Position numbers and translations under genes: made by a program | Assembly (NCBI GenBank): GCA_009193035.1 | Contig: SWDT01000067.1 | Span: 248,001-312,000, forward strand | Origin: Halicephalobus mephisto | Taxonomy: Eukaryota; Nematoda; Chromadorea; Rhabditida; Panagrolaimidae | DNA length: 64,000 nucleotides | Direction of reading: 5' to 3' | The notes under the pieces: model-generated | The model's input: only the letters and a program-made list of their open reading frames with translations | Database searches by the model: none | Told to the model about the DNA's origin: nothing | Shown here: one piece after another, positions 30,636 through 44,139 of the stretch | Layout: every line of letters starts with the position of its first letter | Position numbering within the stretch: position 1 is the first letter of the stretch

Positions 30636-31016
30636 CACTTTTAGTACTTTATCGAACGTTTTCAAAGCAGTTACAATATAGGATTTACAACATTATATAC
30701 TCAAGTTTGGACTCCTCTAGTGTTCGCTTGCGTTCGCGCATCTCAACCTTTCTGATCGTCTTCAGGGAATTCTTCTCTTACTAGGATCATCTTCAGAGAA
30801 TTATTCCTCTTACTAGGAGAATCTTCAGGAAATTCTTTTCTTACTAAGATCCTCTTTTCGGTCCTTCTGACCTCGCTTCTTTCTTTGATGAGTGCGTCTT
30901 AGCCGTTTGAAGTCAGATTGCAGCTGGTAAGGCCTGTATCTGCAGTCTTCGGTCGGGAATCGGACCCGAGTCTCGTAACTTTGCAGTCACGTATACTACC
31001 ATTGTACTACCGAAGC
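30636..31016 (-). mobile_element. tRNA-Gly-derived SINE with RTE-like 3' end, 12-bp TSD
   Basis: On the minus strand it begins CTTCGGTAGTACAATGGTAG and has a B box in GGGTCCGATTCCCGACC, closely following a tRNA-Gly layout. The body has three ~35-bp units containing 'cctagtaagag', and the 3' end carries TTTGAAAACGTTCGATAAAG, which matches the 3' end of the RTE element at 21860-21885. The flanks CGTTAGGTAAAG (30624-30635 and 31017-31028) are identical. Confidence 0.88.
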
Positions 31017-31028
31017 CGTTAGGTAAAG

Positions 31029-31965
31029 AATGTGTTAAAAAATTGTATTTTCCCTGCTATCAGAGGAAGTCTACATCGCATCAATATCTACAGTGAATTT
31101 ATAAATATTAAAGAAAATTGAAAAAATCACCAAAGATTAATTTTAAAAATCAATAATATTCGTCAAAGATTAACGGATGGATAACCTAAACTAAAAATAT
31201 CCACTATGAATTGATACATAAATATTTAATAAAACCAATGATATCCATTATGGGTCGATGAACAGGTAACTTGTAAAACTAAAAATATGTATCGTGGATT
31301 GATACTGTTCGAACTGTTGTCTCTTCGTTACTTTATTCCGAACACAAATCTCAAACTTGGGTAATTAAACTATTATTATAAAAAAGTTATAAAATAGAAA
31401 AGCAACATGATCGGTAAATCTTTGTTAAGACTGTCAGTAATCTCTCTGGATCGGTGACGTTATCGCCGTTCCGATCAGATACATAGATATTTAATAAAAC
31501 CAATGATATTTGTCAAAAAAGTAAAGAACAGATATCCTCTAAAACTAAAAATATCCACTATGTATAAATGATCATATATCGTATTAAACCAAAACTATCT
31601 ATGGAAAATCATTCGAGAAAATCAGCTCAAATTGATATCCTTTATTATGGATGACTTACAAGATATCAGTGAACATGGATACCACTTATTACGGAATAAT
31701 TAATACACATCGGAAATGATAACATGTGGGGAAATGAGGCGAAAGTCCACGTCATTTTATGACTTGCACAAACCCAAAAGCACTTTCCAGAAAACCAACA
31801 TCTCAAAAATCTTGGCCAACAACCAAAAAAGTCGTTAAAAATTTAGATTTTTGTCAAATTGAAGAATAACTTTATCTATTACTTTAGAGCAAATATAAGA
31901 AGTAATCAAATTGACCAACATAGTGAATACTTGGGATTTAAAAAAACCGAAATCTTAGTTTTAAA
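31029..31965. other. Gene-free stretch with degenerate repeats and one solo LTR
   Basis: 'aataaaaccaatgatatcc'-like words recur near 31225, 31495 and 31585. No exon recognised. Confidence 0.4.
31306..31477 (-). mobile_element. 172-bp solo LTR-like element, family C, TSD GATAC
   Basis: Identical in length and nearly in sequence to 19706-19877; flanked by GATAC at 31301-31305 and 31478-31482. Minus-strand reading starts TGATCGGAACGG and ends GTTCGAACA. Confidence 0.78.
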
Positions 31966-33943
31966 AAATTACTCAAATATCAGGTATGATTTTCGGGAGA
32001 TTTATTAAGATTTGGACAGATAAAAATGACTGCAGAAGGTAGATAGAGGGTTATGTACCTTACATATCGCGATTCAGAAGTTTCTAGATCCACCTTGGAG
32101 GCACACACTTCCGAAATATCAATTACGAAATCTCACACAATTACGAAGCCAGAATCCTCACGTAGGCCATTTCAGTCCCTAAAACCTTCTAAATTTCCTT
32201 TGAGACATTTTTGAAAAAGAATTCATATATGACTTTTACAATATATAGATACCTAAAAAGTAATCACCATACAAAAACAAAATTTTAAACCATTTCAGTC
32301 CTTAAAACTTCTTAAATTTCCTTTTGAGACATTTTCGGAAAAGAGTTCATATATGATTTTTTCAATACTATGATTCTAAATTTTTAAAAGTTTTACTACA
32401 TTTGAGAACGATTTAAAAATTCGAATATTTTATTATATATACCATAATTTGAGAATTTAGTAATTTCAACCCGATATTACTAATTCGATTTTACTAACAG
32501 GTTTGAAATTAACAAAGTTTACAAATTTTTTGCGACTAATACTGTAAAGTATATGTGAAAAATTTGTTTCACATCATTTTGAAGATCGACAAACCGCGCT
32601 GAAAGTTAAATTACAAATGTTTTTTTTTTCAACAAAATTGACAAATTTCGATTTCAAAGTCAAACTTTTCGAATTAAGACAACATTCACGGATGATTGGA
32701 CAAAACACACACGATACAGTAATCAAACATCAACAGAAAAATGCACATTATAATAATCGAAAATTAATAAAAATTTAAAAAAAATAAAAGTCATCGAAAA
32801 TAAAAAATTTGCATAATAATAAAAAATGAATAAATACATTTTAAAAACACGAAAAATAATGATCGAAAGTCAACGAAAATAAAAAATTAACATAACAATC
32901 ATTAAAAATGAATAAATATATTTAAAAAAAGAATAATAATCAAAAATAAATTTTTAAAAAACAAAAAAGAATAAAACTCATTAGAAATATATAAAAATAA
33001 AAAATTTACATAATAATCATTTAAAAAATGAATAAATATATGTATAAAAAATAATAGTTAAAAATAAATTTAAAAAACAAAAAAGAACAAAACTTATTAG
33101 AAATCGATGAATATAAAGAAAATCTGAAAGCTGATTAGAGACTGATTGACGCACAAAAAATCTATTAACGTTTATCGCGAATTAAATGATAAAAACAAAA
33201 AAATCAAGCGAAATTTTTCATTGATTAATCATCGAATGTAAAAATAAATTAAAATGATTTAAAATAAATGGATATTAAAAAAATTCATAATTTTCATCGA
33301 GAAATAATTTAAAAAATAAAATATGAATTTTTCTGAAATTGTTTTGGAAAAAATTTTAAAATCCAATGTAGCCTAAAATTTTTGCTTTAAGTGACGGTTA
33401 TTTCGTGATGACTCATAGGTTGTGGAATCGGAAATAAACTTCCTCACAACATGACGTCATTGTGAAACTTTAGAATTTCATAGATCCTAAAGTGGCTTAA
33501 AATTTTGTTTTTTTATGGTGATTATTTTTTAGGTAACCATATATCGTAAAAGTCATATATGAACTCTTTCAAAAATGTCTCAAAAGGAAATTTAGGAGGT
33601 TTTAGGGACTGAAATGGCTTAAAATTTTGTTTTTGTATGGTGATTATTTTTTAGATACCTATATATTATAAAAGTCATATATGAATTCTTTTCCGAAAAT
33701 GTCTCAAAAGGAAATTTAAGAGGTTTTAGGGACTGCAATGGCCTACGTGAGGATTCTGGCTTCGTAATTGTGTGAGATTTCGTAATTGATATTTCGGAAG
33801 TGTGTGCCTCCAAGATGGATCTAGAAACTTCTGAATCGCGATATGTAAGGTACATAACCCTCTATCTACCTTCTGCACTCATTTTTATCTGTCCAAATCT
33901 TAATAAATCTCCCGAAAAATCATACCTGATATTTGAGTAATTT
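31966..33943. repeat. Large inverted repeat, ~400-bp arms, ~1.17-kb spacer
   Basis: The left arm (about 31966-32360) and right arm (about 33530-33943) are reverse complements with few differences, from 'attactcaaatatcaggtat' at the outer edge to 'gacattttcggaaaagag' at the inner edge. Each arm contains a ~123-bp internal direct repeat ('ccatttcagtcc'). The spacer is very AT-rich and contains no gene. Confidence 0.9.
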
Positions 33944-34283
33944 CCGAAACCTGGGTGGCGGTGGTTACAATATTTCCCAAATTAATGAATTCGCTGTTAT
34001 TGACGGCCACTCCTCGATTGAAAAAAATAAAATTAATCAATAACGAGCTGTACAAACACTCAAACACGTTGCCTAACCTCTCTCCGAAAAAGAGAAAATA
34101 AAAAATTTTATTTTTTTAAAAACTCAACTTTGAAAAATTAACTTTCATTTAATTCAAAAATATTCAAAAAAGTTTAAATAATTTTTGACGAAATTAATGT
34201 TTCTTTGAAAATTTAGGATTATTTTTCAATTTTTTACGATCTTGCAAAAAAGTGAAAATAAATTTTTAAAAAACTTCAGGAAC
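33944..34283. other. GC-richer island beside the inverted repeat, possible orphan exon
   Basis: 33944-34080 is much less AT-rich than its surroundings. The minus strand is open for ~31 codons ('GVAVNNSEFINLGNIVTTAT') and ends at a GTATGA donor-like site located in the arm of the inverted repeat; the plus strand is also open. No family match or start codon, so I leave it unassigned. Confidence 0.25.
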
Positions 34284-34703
34284 GACTGTACGATATTTAC
34301 TATTCTCTATTTCGCAAGATTTATTTCATTTTTATATTAATTTTTTAATAATTAATATCTCAAATAAAAAATTTAATTTAAAAAGAATTTCGAAATCAGT
34401 GAGAATTGAAAAAAAGAAAAATAAGGAGCAAATACCGCTGGAGGTAATTGTTGTACAGCCGGTTTTATGTGACAGTTGTTTCGTAATTGTTAGCATAAAA
34501 CCGGAGTGTTGTACGACAGTTGCCCCCAGCGGCATTTACTCCCTCTGTTTCGTAAGATTTATTTAGTTTTTATATTAATTTTTTAATAATTAACTTAATA
34601 TCTCAAATAAAAAAATTAATTTAAAAAGAATTTCGAAATCAGTGAGAATTGAAAAAAAGAAAAATAAGGAACAAATATCGCTGGGGGTAATTGTTGTACA
34701 GCC
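34284..34703. mobile_element. 420-bp MITE with 9-bp TSD (MULE-like)
   Basis: It is bounded by TTCAGGAAC at 34275-34283 and 34704-34712. The ends are imperfect inverted repeats (GACTGTACGATATTTAC against GGCTGTACAACAATTAC). Inside, a ~145-bp block is directly repeated (about 34316-34461 and 34550-34697). A 9-bp duplication is typical of Mutator-like elements. Confidence 0.7.
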
Positions 34704-34805
34704 TTCAGGAACTCTTGAAGAGAAAAATATCCTTCCGAAACTTGAAAATCTGGTTTTGTAGTTTTTGATTTTGCCGGATTTATTCCATCTTCTTCAAACG
34801 GGTAT

Positions 34806-36280
34806 ATGTCGACTCCAATCACCGTTCGTCAACGAGAACAAGCCATCCAACGACGTCGGGCTCAAGAACAACAATTTCCTCGAGCTTCTTCAAATCAGGT
34901 CAGTTATGGTTAATTTTCATATATCAATTTATTTTTTTTATTATACCATTTATCCTATCTAGGACAAGATCTAAGTTAAGATATGTCGACATAATCCATT
35001 TTCCTCGTGGTCGGTTTGTTGTAGAAGTTTAATATCAAAACTCCTTAGGCCGGATTTTATGAGTGACTTCATATATGAATTTATTCTTTGTCTTCTTTAT
35101 TTTGATGTTTATTCAATTTAGAACAAAATATAGTTTAAAATAATTCAATATAATCCATTTTCCTCGTGGTCGGTTTGTTGTAGAAGTTTGATGTCAAGAT
35201 TGCTTAGATCGGATTTTATGAGCAACTTTATATATAAATTTTGTATTTTTCAATTATAATAAATGTTATTTTATAGAATTCAGAAAGATATCAGCATTAT
35301 CAACCAAATCAAAGAATTCAACAACGAAATCAGTGGCAGTATCGACAACCTCAGAATTTTGCAGAAGATAATGTCGAAGATTCGGCTGCTTACAGGAGGT
35401 TCGATTGGGACGACTGGACGATGCAGCAACCCTCCACAACAACCCCCAGGAACTCTTATTCGACGTCGGATTATGCCCAAGTCCTCGGGCCATGCAGGAT
35501 TTTGGAGTTAAACTTCCATCTGAATTCTGATTATGTAGTTTCATTCAACAACGCCGAATCTCCATTTAGCACGTTTCACAAAGTAGGATTTTCTGGATTT
35601 CACGTGTAATTGTGATTTTAGACAAACATAAGAATATCAGGAGTACAGTATCCTTCGGTCGAGAATTACTATCAAGCTTGCAAAATTTACGCTTTAATCG
35701 GAAGTTACGCCGTTTGGAACATGAAGAACCTCAAAGACGGGTTTGCCGCTAAGAAACACGCCAGATCCGTCGTCCAAAAGGCAAAAATCGATCCGAAAAC
35801 CGTCGAAGCTTGGAAAAACACCAAAGGGGTTCAAGCAGTTTTCTACGGAACTTACTACAAATTCAAACAAAATCCAAAATTAAGGCAAATATTATTTCAA
35901 ACAAGAAATAATTTAATCATCCATGACTACAAAAATGACAAAATTTACTCTTCTGGATGTGAAAAGGAAAAATTGCTTAATTGGCTGGCCGACAACGATG
36001 GGAAATTGCTCCACGTAAGTTTGAAATTTGAAAAACATTAATTTTTGAATTTTAGGTTGTTTTTGACATGAGGGACTTCAACAACAACAGTTTTCCGGTC
36101 ATTGCGGAAGGCCACAATATCGTCGGGTACGTCACTATGATGGTCAGGGAGAAGCTGAAGGGGGAGTACCCTCAGGAATACGAGGCAGCTCAAAACGCTC
36201 CCGAAGAATCCCAGTCGCGAAGGAATCGAAGTCCTCCAGAAAACATAGATGGACTTATTAGGGGCATTCACGATATATGA
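34806..36280 (+). CDS. NADAR-domain protein, 4 exons, 338 aa
   Basis: Exons 34806-34898, 35277-35582, 35622-36014 and 36056-36280 (1017 nt), all in phase. Residues 1-100 are Gln/Arg-rich and probably disordered. From ~110 to ~300 lies a NADAR/YbiA-type fold: 'VSFNNAESPFSTFHK', 'GVQYPSVENYYQACKIYALI', 'KFKQNPKLRQILFQTRNNLI', 'NWLADNDGKLLH' and 'GHNIVGYVTMMVREKL'. NADAR proteins have been reported as glycosidases that remove ADP-ribose from guanine bases, reversing nucleic-acid ADP-ribosylation; that activity is inferred here. An Arg/Ser-rich tail follows. The gene ends 31 bp from the convergent LIN-37 stop. The start is the only in-frame ATG upstream of exon 2. Confidence 0.85.
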
Positions 36281-36311
36281 ATTTGTTCTGAAAGTAAAAA
36301 ATCGAAAATAT

Positions 36312-37082
36312 TCATTGATTTGTTTGTTGAATCAGATTGTGGACAGTTTTGAATAATGTCATACTTGGTTCGAACCGTTTTTCCTTCAAATTCATGTAGT
36401 CCCTGTGCTTCTTGCGACACGACCTCCAAGCGGTTATTCCCTCTTCGAGTAATTCACGAGTGTCTGCTCCTTCGGGTAACCTCTCGTTTTCGTAATCTCC
36501 AGTGACGGACATGGAAGGAACAGGTTCGGTTTCTGGCAGCGGATCAGGCAATCTGTATATCTCCTTCGTGGCCATGAGATCAAGACTTTCTTCGACAGGG
36601 GCGATGGAGGGGGTCGGGGGCGAGTGTTCCTCACTTAGGGGCAGATCGTCGTCTTTTCCATAGACCCATTTCCTCATCATTGCGTACGTCGACTCGTATT
36701 CGTATGCATCACGTACAGCAAATGATTTGGATCTAAGATCGAATATTATTCCTGAAAATCCCATATATGGAAAATTTGAAAATCGAGAAACTTACTTCTT
36801 TCTTTTTTGGGTCTTTTCGGTCTTCCCGGTCCTCGTTTCGCGGAGGTTTCCGAGGTGCTTTCATTGTGCCTAAAAACGTGATATATGGATTTAGGGAAAT
36901 GGGAATACTCACTCGTCGTCCTTGTCTCCAACGGTCCCGCTGGTGATGTCCCCTCTTCTGATTCCGTGGAGCAAGTTCCCCAGACGGTACCGGGCGTTTT
37001 TCATGTCCGGCGATATCGGGACCGAAACTTCGTTGGATTTCTGGTTTTGTGGAGAAGTTTGAACAACATCAGATTCACTCAT
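36312..37082 (-). CDS. lin-37: LIN-37, DREAM/MuvB complex subunit, 3 exons, 227 aa
   Basis: Exons 36913-37082, 36796-36869 and 36312-36751 (684 nt). LIN37 is a core MuvB subunit that, with LIN9, LIN52, LIN54 and RBAP48, holds cell-cycle genes repressed in the DREAM complex. Matches to the family, in order: N-terminal 'NARYRLGNLLHGIRRG', a basic patch 'KRGPGRPKRPKKERR', the 'MMRKWVYGKDDDLPL' segment (cf. the AWMR region of human LIN37), the short conserved 'KEIYRLPDPLPETEP' and the C-terminal helix 'AWRSCRKKHRDYMNLKEKRF'. The assignment rests on these collinear short motifs rather than a named domain. A GGCGCGTTT E2F-like word lies ~75 bp upstream of the ATG. Confidence 0.8.
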
Positions 37083-39345
37083 TTCAATAAAGAAAAACTT
37101 GAAATATTTTATATTAAAAAATCTCGAAAATGGAGGTTTTTCGGAACAAAAAAGAAACGCGCCACCGAGTTTTCGCTTCGAGAGAAACAATTGCGGACTT
37201 TTACTTAGTGTACTGTATTTGGTAGATGAGTAAATTATTTTTTAAAATTAGGGATTAGCTTTAAAAAATTCTCTTGGTACAGATTCGGGGGATTTTTAGG
37301 AACTTTTGGGATTGACGCAGAAGATATAAGAAAACGAGTTGATTTCAATGATAATCTGTCAAATTTTTCACTTTTCAAAATTCATTTTTGTGTTTAGGAA
37401 TTCAAAAATTTCAATAATAGCATTTTAAAAATAGAAATAAACTTTATTTCGACATGATTTTTTGGGAGTTTTAGGATTTTAGGATTTATATGAAATAAAG
37501 AGAGCGAGTCAGTTCAGACAGCGAATTGTCAGATTTACCATTTTTCTATTTCTAAAAACCTCTCTCTTTGCGCGGGAATTCAAACATTTAAACATCGAGT
37601 TTTATCAATTCAGGTGAAATTTTCGAAGTAGAAAAATCCATAAATGTTGTCTCAGCACGGAAAGTTGAAATGTCGACTTCTAGCTCTGTCTGTAAACTTG
37701 GATAATACGAAGCACAGAATTCCTGAAAAAATTCCAACCATTGTCGTTCCATGTAAGTCAGTTGGACGAGTTAAATCCTTTTTCGATTTTTATATAAACA
37801 CCTTCCGAAATCTCAAAACCTCCAGAAAATTCTGCTTCATCCGGATCCCCTCATTCTGGCTAAATATAAAAATAAATGAAATACAGTAAACCAAATTTTC
37901 TCCAGTAAGAACTTTGAATTTTGAAATCGAAAACACTTCTAGTTCCAAGATCTACAAAACAGTCAACATCAAAGCCAAAGCCAAATCTGCAGCTTGCAAC
38001 AATCAGAAAAGTCGATCGAAAGTTTCATGTTTATGTTTATGGAAGTTTCAAAACCAATTCTGCAGATTCCTTGCAACATTCGAATAGACACGTCGACATC
38101 GAAATCAAAATCAATTCTGCAGATTGCATGCAACATTCCAAAAGGTTAATTTGTTTAATTGTCATTCAAAAATTAAATTTGATTTTAATATTAACTTTAA
38201 CACCAGATATGAATTTCAAATTTGGAAAAAATTTAATTTTAAAAAATTAAAAATAAATTTAAAATTTTAAAAAATTTTAAAAAAATTTAAAATAAAAAAA
38301 TTTAAAAAAAAACTAAAAATAAATTTTAAATTTGATTCTAAATCGCTTCAAATCCGATATAAAATTAAAAATTTCATTTCAAAAATATTCGAATTTTTAA
38401 AATTTGAAATTTATTTTGATTCAAATTTTTAAACTTACATTTATTAATTTTAAAAATTTAAAATTAGCTATATTTAGAACCAATTTTTATGTAAATATGA
38501 TTTTTTCAATTTCCGAAAGAAAAAAATGGATTTCGAAAATTTTCAATGCATCAGCAAAAAAGCCAAACAATCTATTTCTCTCTTTTGATTTTTTATTTTT
38601 TATGGATTGACGGGCCAACGTTTTCCAGTTTTTCGATCACGCCATTATAATTTTTTAATTTTAATTTTTTTTAATTTTATTTTTTTTTAATTTAAAAAAA
38701 ATCGATATTTTTTTAAAGTTGATATATAAACAAATGGTTTGTGGGAAAAACTGGCAAGAAACCGGGCAGAAAGCCAAACTTGTCGCTTCCGATTATGAGC
38801 GATAGGGTTTTCTGACCTTTGTCTTTTCGAGCCAGGTCCATTCTTGATTGATGATAAAATTGACGACATTCGATCTTCTGTAGTAAACTCTGATTCCACG
38901 CGTCCTATATGTCCTTAAAATGCGAATTTTAAGTTGGAAATTTAAAATTTTCATAAAAAATTCGAAACTTTTTGTTAAAAAATGAAAGTTTTTATATAAA
39001 AATTTAAACTTTATATAGTTTTAAAATCCAACATAAAATTTAAGAATAAAAAATGAAAATTTTTATATGAAACTTAAAAAAATGAAAAATTTTATATAAA
39101 ACTTAAAAAAAATAAAAATTTTTATATGAAACTTAAAAAATAAAAATTTTTATTAAAAATCGAAAGTTTTTATATGGAAATTTAAACTTTATAAAATTTA
39201 AGGATTTCGAAATAAAAAATAAATTTTTATATGAAACTTTAAGTCCGAAATTTTTTGTTTTTTAAATCTAATTTTTATATGAAATTTTAAATCGAGGATT
39301 TTTAAATTTAATTTTTGTTTGAAATTGTAATTTTCAGTTGGGAAA
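37083..39345. other. Gene-free stretch between LIN-37 and PCYT1
   Basis: 37240-37660 has two loosely similar blocks ending in 'ggaattcaaa', the second (37567-37584) with 'gcgcgggaattcaaac'. 37950-38210 carries family D repeats. 38220-38700 and 38920-39330 are low-complexity A/T. Frames at 37644 and 37921 lack exon character. The promoters of LIN-37 (left) and PCYT1 (right) lie here. Confidence 0.4.
37950..38210 (+). repeat. Family D dispersed repeat (short tandem units)
   Basis: Units around 'cgacatcgaaatcaaaat' plus 'attctgcagattgcatgcaa' are repeated three to four times. Related units occur at 44140-44640 in the same orientation, also introduced by 'agatct' and 'aaaacagt'. Confidence 0.55.
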
Positions 39346-41283
<1,938 letters not shown>

Positions 41284-42348
41284 TAATGTTCGAAAAATAT
41301 AAATGCCGTTTTTCTGCCTTTATTGTAGTGACTTAGCCGTGATTTTTGAGTGTTATTTTTCAATTTTGCCTTAGATTTAATTGTTGAGAGTTATCTAGTC
41401 TGCCAGTTATTTATTATTCCAAAATTGCACTTGATTGAATTCTGTTTTGATGGTTATATGCTGTTTTAAAAAATGGATTAAGAATGGAAGGAGTGGTTTT
41501 ATTTGTTTTGACGATTTTATATTTTTATTGAAATTTTCAATGATTTATTAGTTTTTGAGAATTTTATAATTTTTAGTTTTTTAAGTTTTTAGAATTGAGT
41601 AAAAAGTTATAAAATTTTTGAAAATTTTATAAAGGTTTCTAAAATTTTTAAAATGATTTTGGGAATTTTTAGAATTCAGAAAATTCTGGAATTTTGGAAG
41701 TTTTTAGAATTTAGAAAATTCTGAAATTTTGGAAATTTTATAAAAGTTTTAAAATTTTGTAGAAAATTCTGGAATTTTGGAAGTTGTTAGAATTCTATAA
41801 AATCTCCAAAATTCCAGAATTTTCTGGTTTTTAAAATTTTGTAAAAAATTCTGGAATTTTGGAAGTTGTTAGAATTCTATAAAATCTCCAAAATTTCAGA
41901 ATTTTCTGGTTTTTAAAATTTTGTAAAAAATTCTGAAATTTAGAAAATTTTATAGAAATTTCTAAATTCACTAGATTTTGGAATTTTTGAAATTTTCTGT
42001 TTTTAGGATTTGCTTGAAGATTTTGAAATTTTATTGAGGTTTCTAAAATTTGCCGATTTTGGAAGATTTTAAAATTCTATATTTTGGAATTTCGTGAGAT
42101 TTTGTAGAATCTTAGAATTTATTAGTTTTTAGAAATTTTACAGAAATTTTTTCTGAAGATTTTTGAATTTCTTAAAGGTTTTTAGAATTTTTTAGAATAT
42201 CATGCAAATTTTCCGAACATTTTAGAACTAAATAATTTCTGAATTTGTCCGAATTTTAGGATTCTGAAAATTTGGAAATGTTCTGGAAATTCGTGTCGGG
42301 ACAATTTCGTAATGTTTTTAGTTTTATATTAATTTAGTTTTATTTTAG
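41284..42348. repeat. Degenerate 'gaattttggaa' repeat between PCYT1 and UPF3
   Basis: From 41560 to 42290 words such as 'aaaattctggaattttggaa' repeat irregularly; a ~105-bp block is directly repeated near 41755-41960. It includes the PCYT1 3' UTR and the UPF3 promoter but no gene. Confidence 0.5.
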
Positions 42349-42361
42349 GTGTAACGTTTAG

Positions 42362-44133
42362 ATGGGTGAAGCCGTAGTTACATCAGAAAAACAAGGAAAT
42401 GAAGAACCAGGAGACAAGAAACCAAAAAAATCGAAAAAGAAATATTTCAAGGTTTGTTTTTTAGATTTTTTATAAGCTAATTTTATATTTAAAAAAACGA
42501 ACTATATATTTTTTATGAATTACATTTTTAGAAAGTAATTTTATATATTTAGAAAAGTGTTTTTATATATGAATTTTAGGATTTTTTATTTATAAATTTC
42601 GGAGATTTTTCATATATGAATTTTAAGATTTTTCTATTTATAAATTTTGAGGATTTTTTGTATATAAATTTTCGAATTTTTTATTTATAAATTTCGAGGA
42701 TTTTTTGTATATAAATTTTCGAATTTTTTATTTATAAATTTCGAGGATTTTTTATATATGAATTTTAGGATTTTTTAAAAATTAATTTTAGATTTTTTGG
42801 GTTAATTTTATACTTTTTATATATGGATTTTAGGTGATTATTAGAAGACTTCCTGTGGGAATGACGAAGGAGGACTTGCTGACGGCTATTGGACCTCTTC
42901 CGCAACATGAAAGATTCTGGTTTAGACATGCTGAAGAGTGGCTTGATGAAGATGCACTACCGTATGCTTTTGTGGTATTTGATGATTTTGAACAAGCAGC
43001 TAAATTTCAAAGGAAATTTGATGGACAGATTTTGACAGATTCAGATGGAAAAGAAAGTAGAATAATTGTGGAAAAAGCGGCAAATCAGGATTTTGATAAA
43101 AATCCATCAGTAATGAAATCGAAAAATAAGCCGATTACAGAAGACATAGGATATATAAAATTTCTAGAAGAAGCAGAAAATAATTCAACAGGAAAAAAAG
43201 TGGATTTTGATGTTTTAGTTAACGAAATTGTTGAAAGAGAAAGAAAATTGGCTCAAGGTATATGTCAAGAGACGCCGTTGACGGATTACTTTGTAAGACA
43301 AGCGCAATCTGGGTTGAAGTCCAAAAAAGGAAAAGGAAAACATGATATAAGTAAGTTATTTTTTAAAATTTTATATTATTTTTTAAAATTTTATATTATT
43401 TTTTAAAAACTATACATTTTTAGTTTTTTTAAAAATTTATTTTTATATATTTTTATTATTTTTGAAAGTAATTTTTGTTTTTTTAATGTTTTAAAATTAG
43501 TTTTTGTATATTTTTTACTTTTTTAAAATTAATTTTTATATTTTCTTAGTTTTTTTAATTTCTATATGGTTTTAGTATCTTTAGTGATTTTTTTTATTGT
43601 TTTTTATATATTTCTATTTTTTAATATTTTTAAAAATATTTTTGTCGATTTTTATGCATTTTTAAATATTTAAATTTTTAGTTGAATCTTCGAAAAAAGG
43701 ACTTAAAGGAAGACAGAAAGAAAAACCAAAAAATCCCAAAGAACTGACAAAGAAGGAAATTGATCAAAAAAAGAAAGAATATTCTGGAAATCAGCAAAAA
43801 GAAAAGAAAGAACGTCCATCTAGTTCGATGAAACCTAAAATAGAATCAAAATTACAAAAAGAAGTTAATATTCAAGAAAAAAATGCAAAAAAAATTGAAA
43901 AACAAGAAAGTATGGATAATTCTCAAAAATCAACAGAATCTAGAAAAGAAGAAAATTCGAAATTTAGTGAATCTAGAAAAGAAGAAAATTCAGGAAGAAC
44001 TCAAGAACAGAAATCAGAAAAGAAACCTCAAAGGAACAAGGATCGTCCAGAACGTCCGATATATCAACCTGGAAAAGGAAGAAGAATTTTTAACAAATCT
44101 GCCAGTTCGTCTAAGGCATCAGAAGACAAATAG
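42362..44133 (+). CDS. UPF3: Nonsense-mediated decay factor UPF3 (SMG-4), 3 exons, 352 aa
   Basis: Exons 42362-42451, 42834-43350 and 43682-44133 (1059 nt). UPF3 links UPF2 and the exon junction complex to UPF1 in nonsense-mediated decay. The N-terminal RNP-type domain starts at ~31 ('VIIRRLPVGMTKEDLLTAIG', 'AFVVFDDFEQAAKFQRKFDG') and binds UPF2 in the family; a conserved 'IGYIKFLEEAE' follows; the middle is Lys/Glu/Gln-rich coiled-coil-like sequence; and the tail has 'RPERPIYQPGKGRR' (from ~324), the exon-junction-complex-binding motif. An acceptor 'tattttag' ends 13 bp before the ATG, so the leader is trans-spliced or has a UTR intron. Intron 1 holds several ATATATGAATTTT units. Confidence 0.94.
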
Positions 44134-44139
44134 TGATCA

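Noticed and set aside
34616..34822. Minus-strand frame overlapping the first exon of the NADAR gene
   Set aside because: No ATG in frame and it overlaps a well-supported plus-strand exon; kept only as a possible relic in the findings.
37921..38250. 109-codon plus-strand frame
   Set aside because: It runs through the family D repeat units; amino-acid composition follows the repeat.
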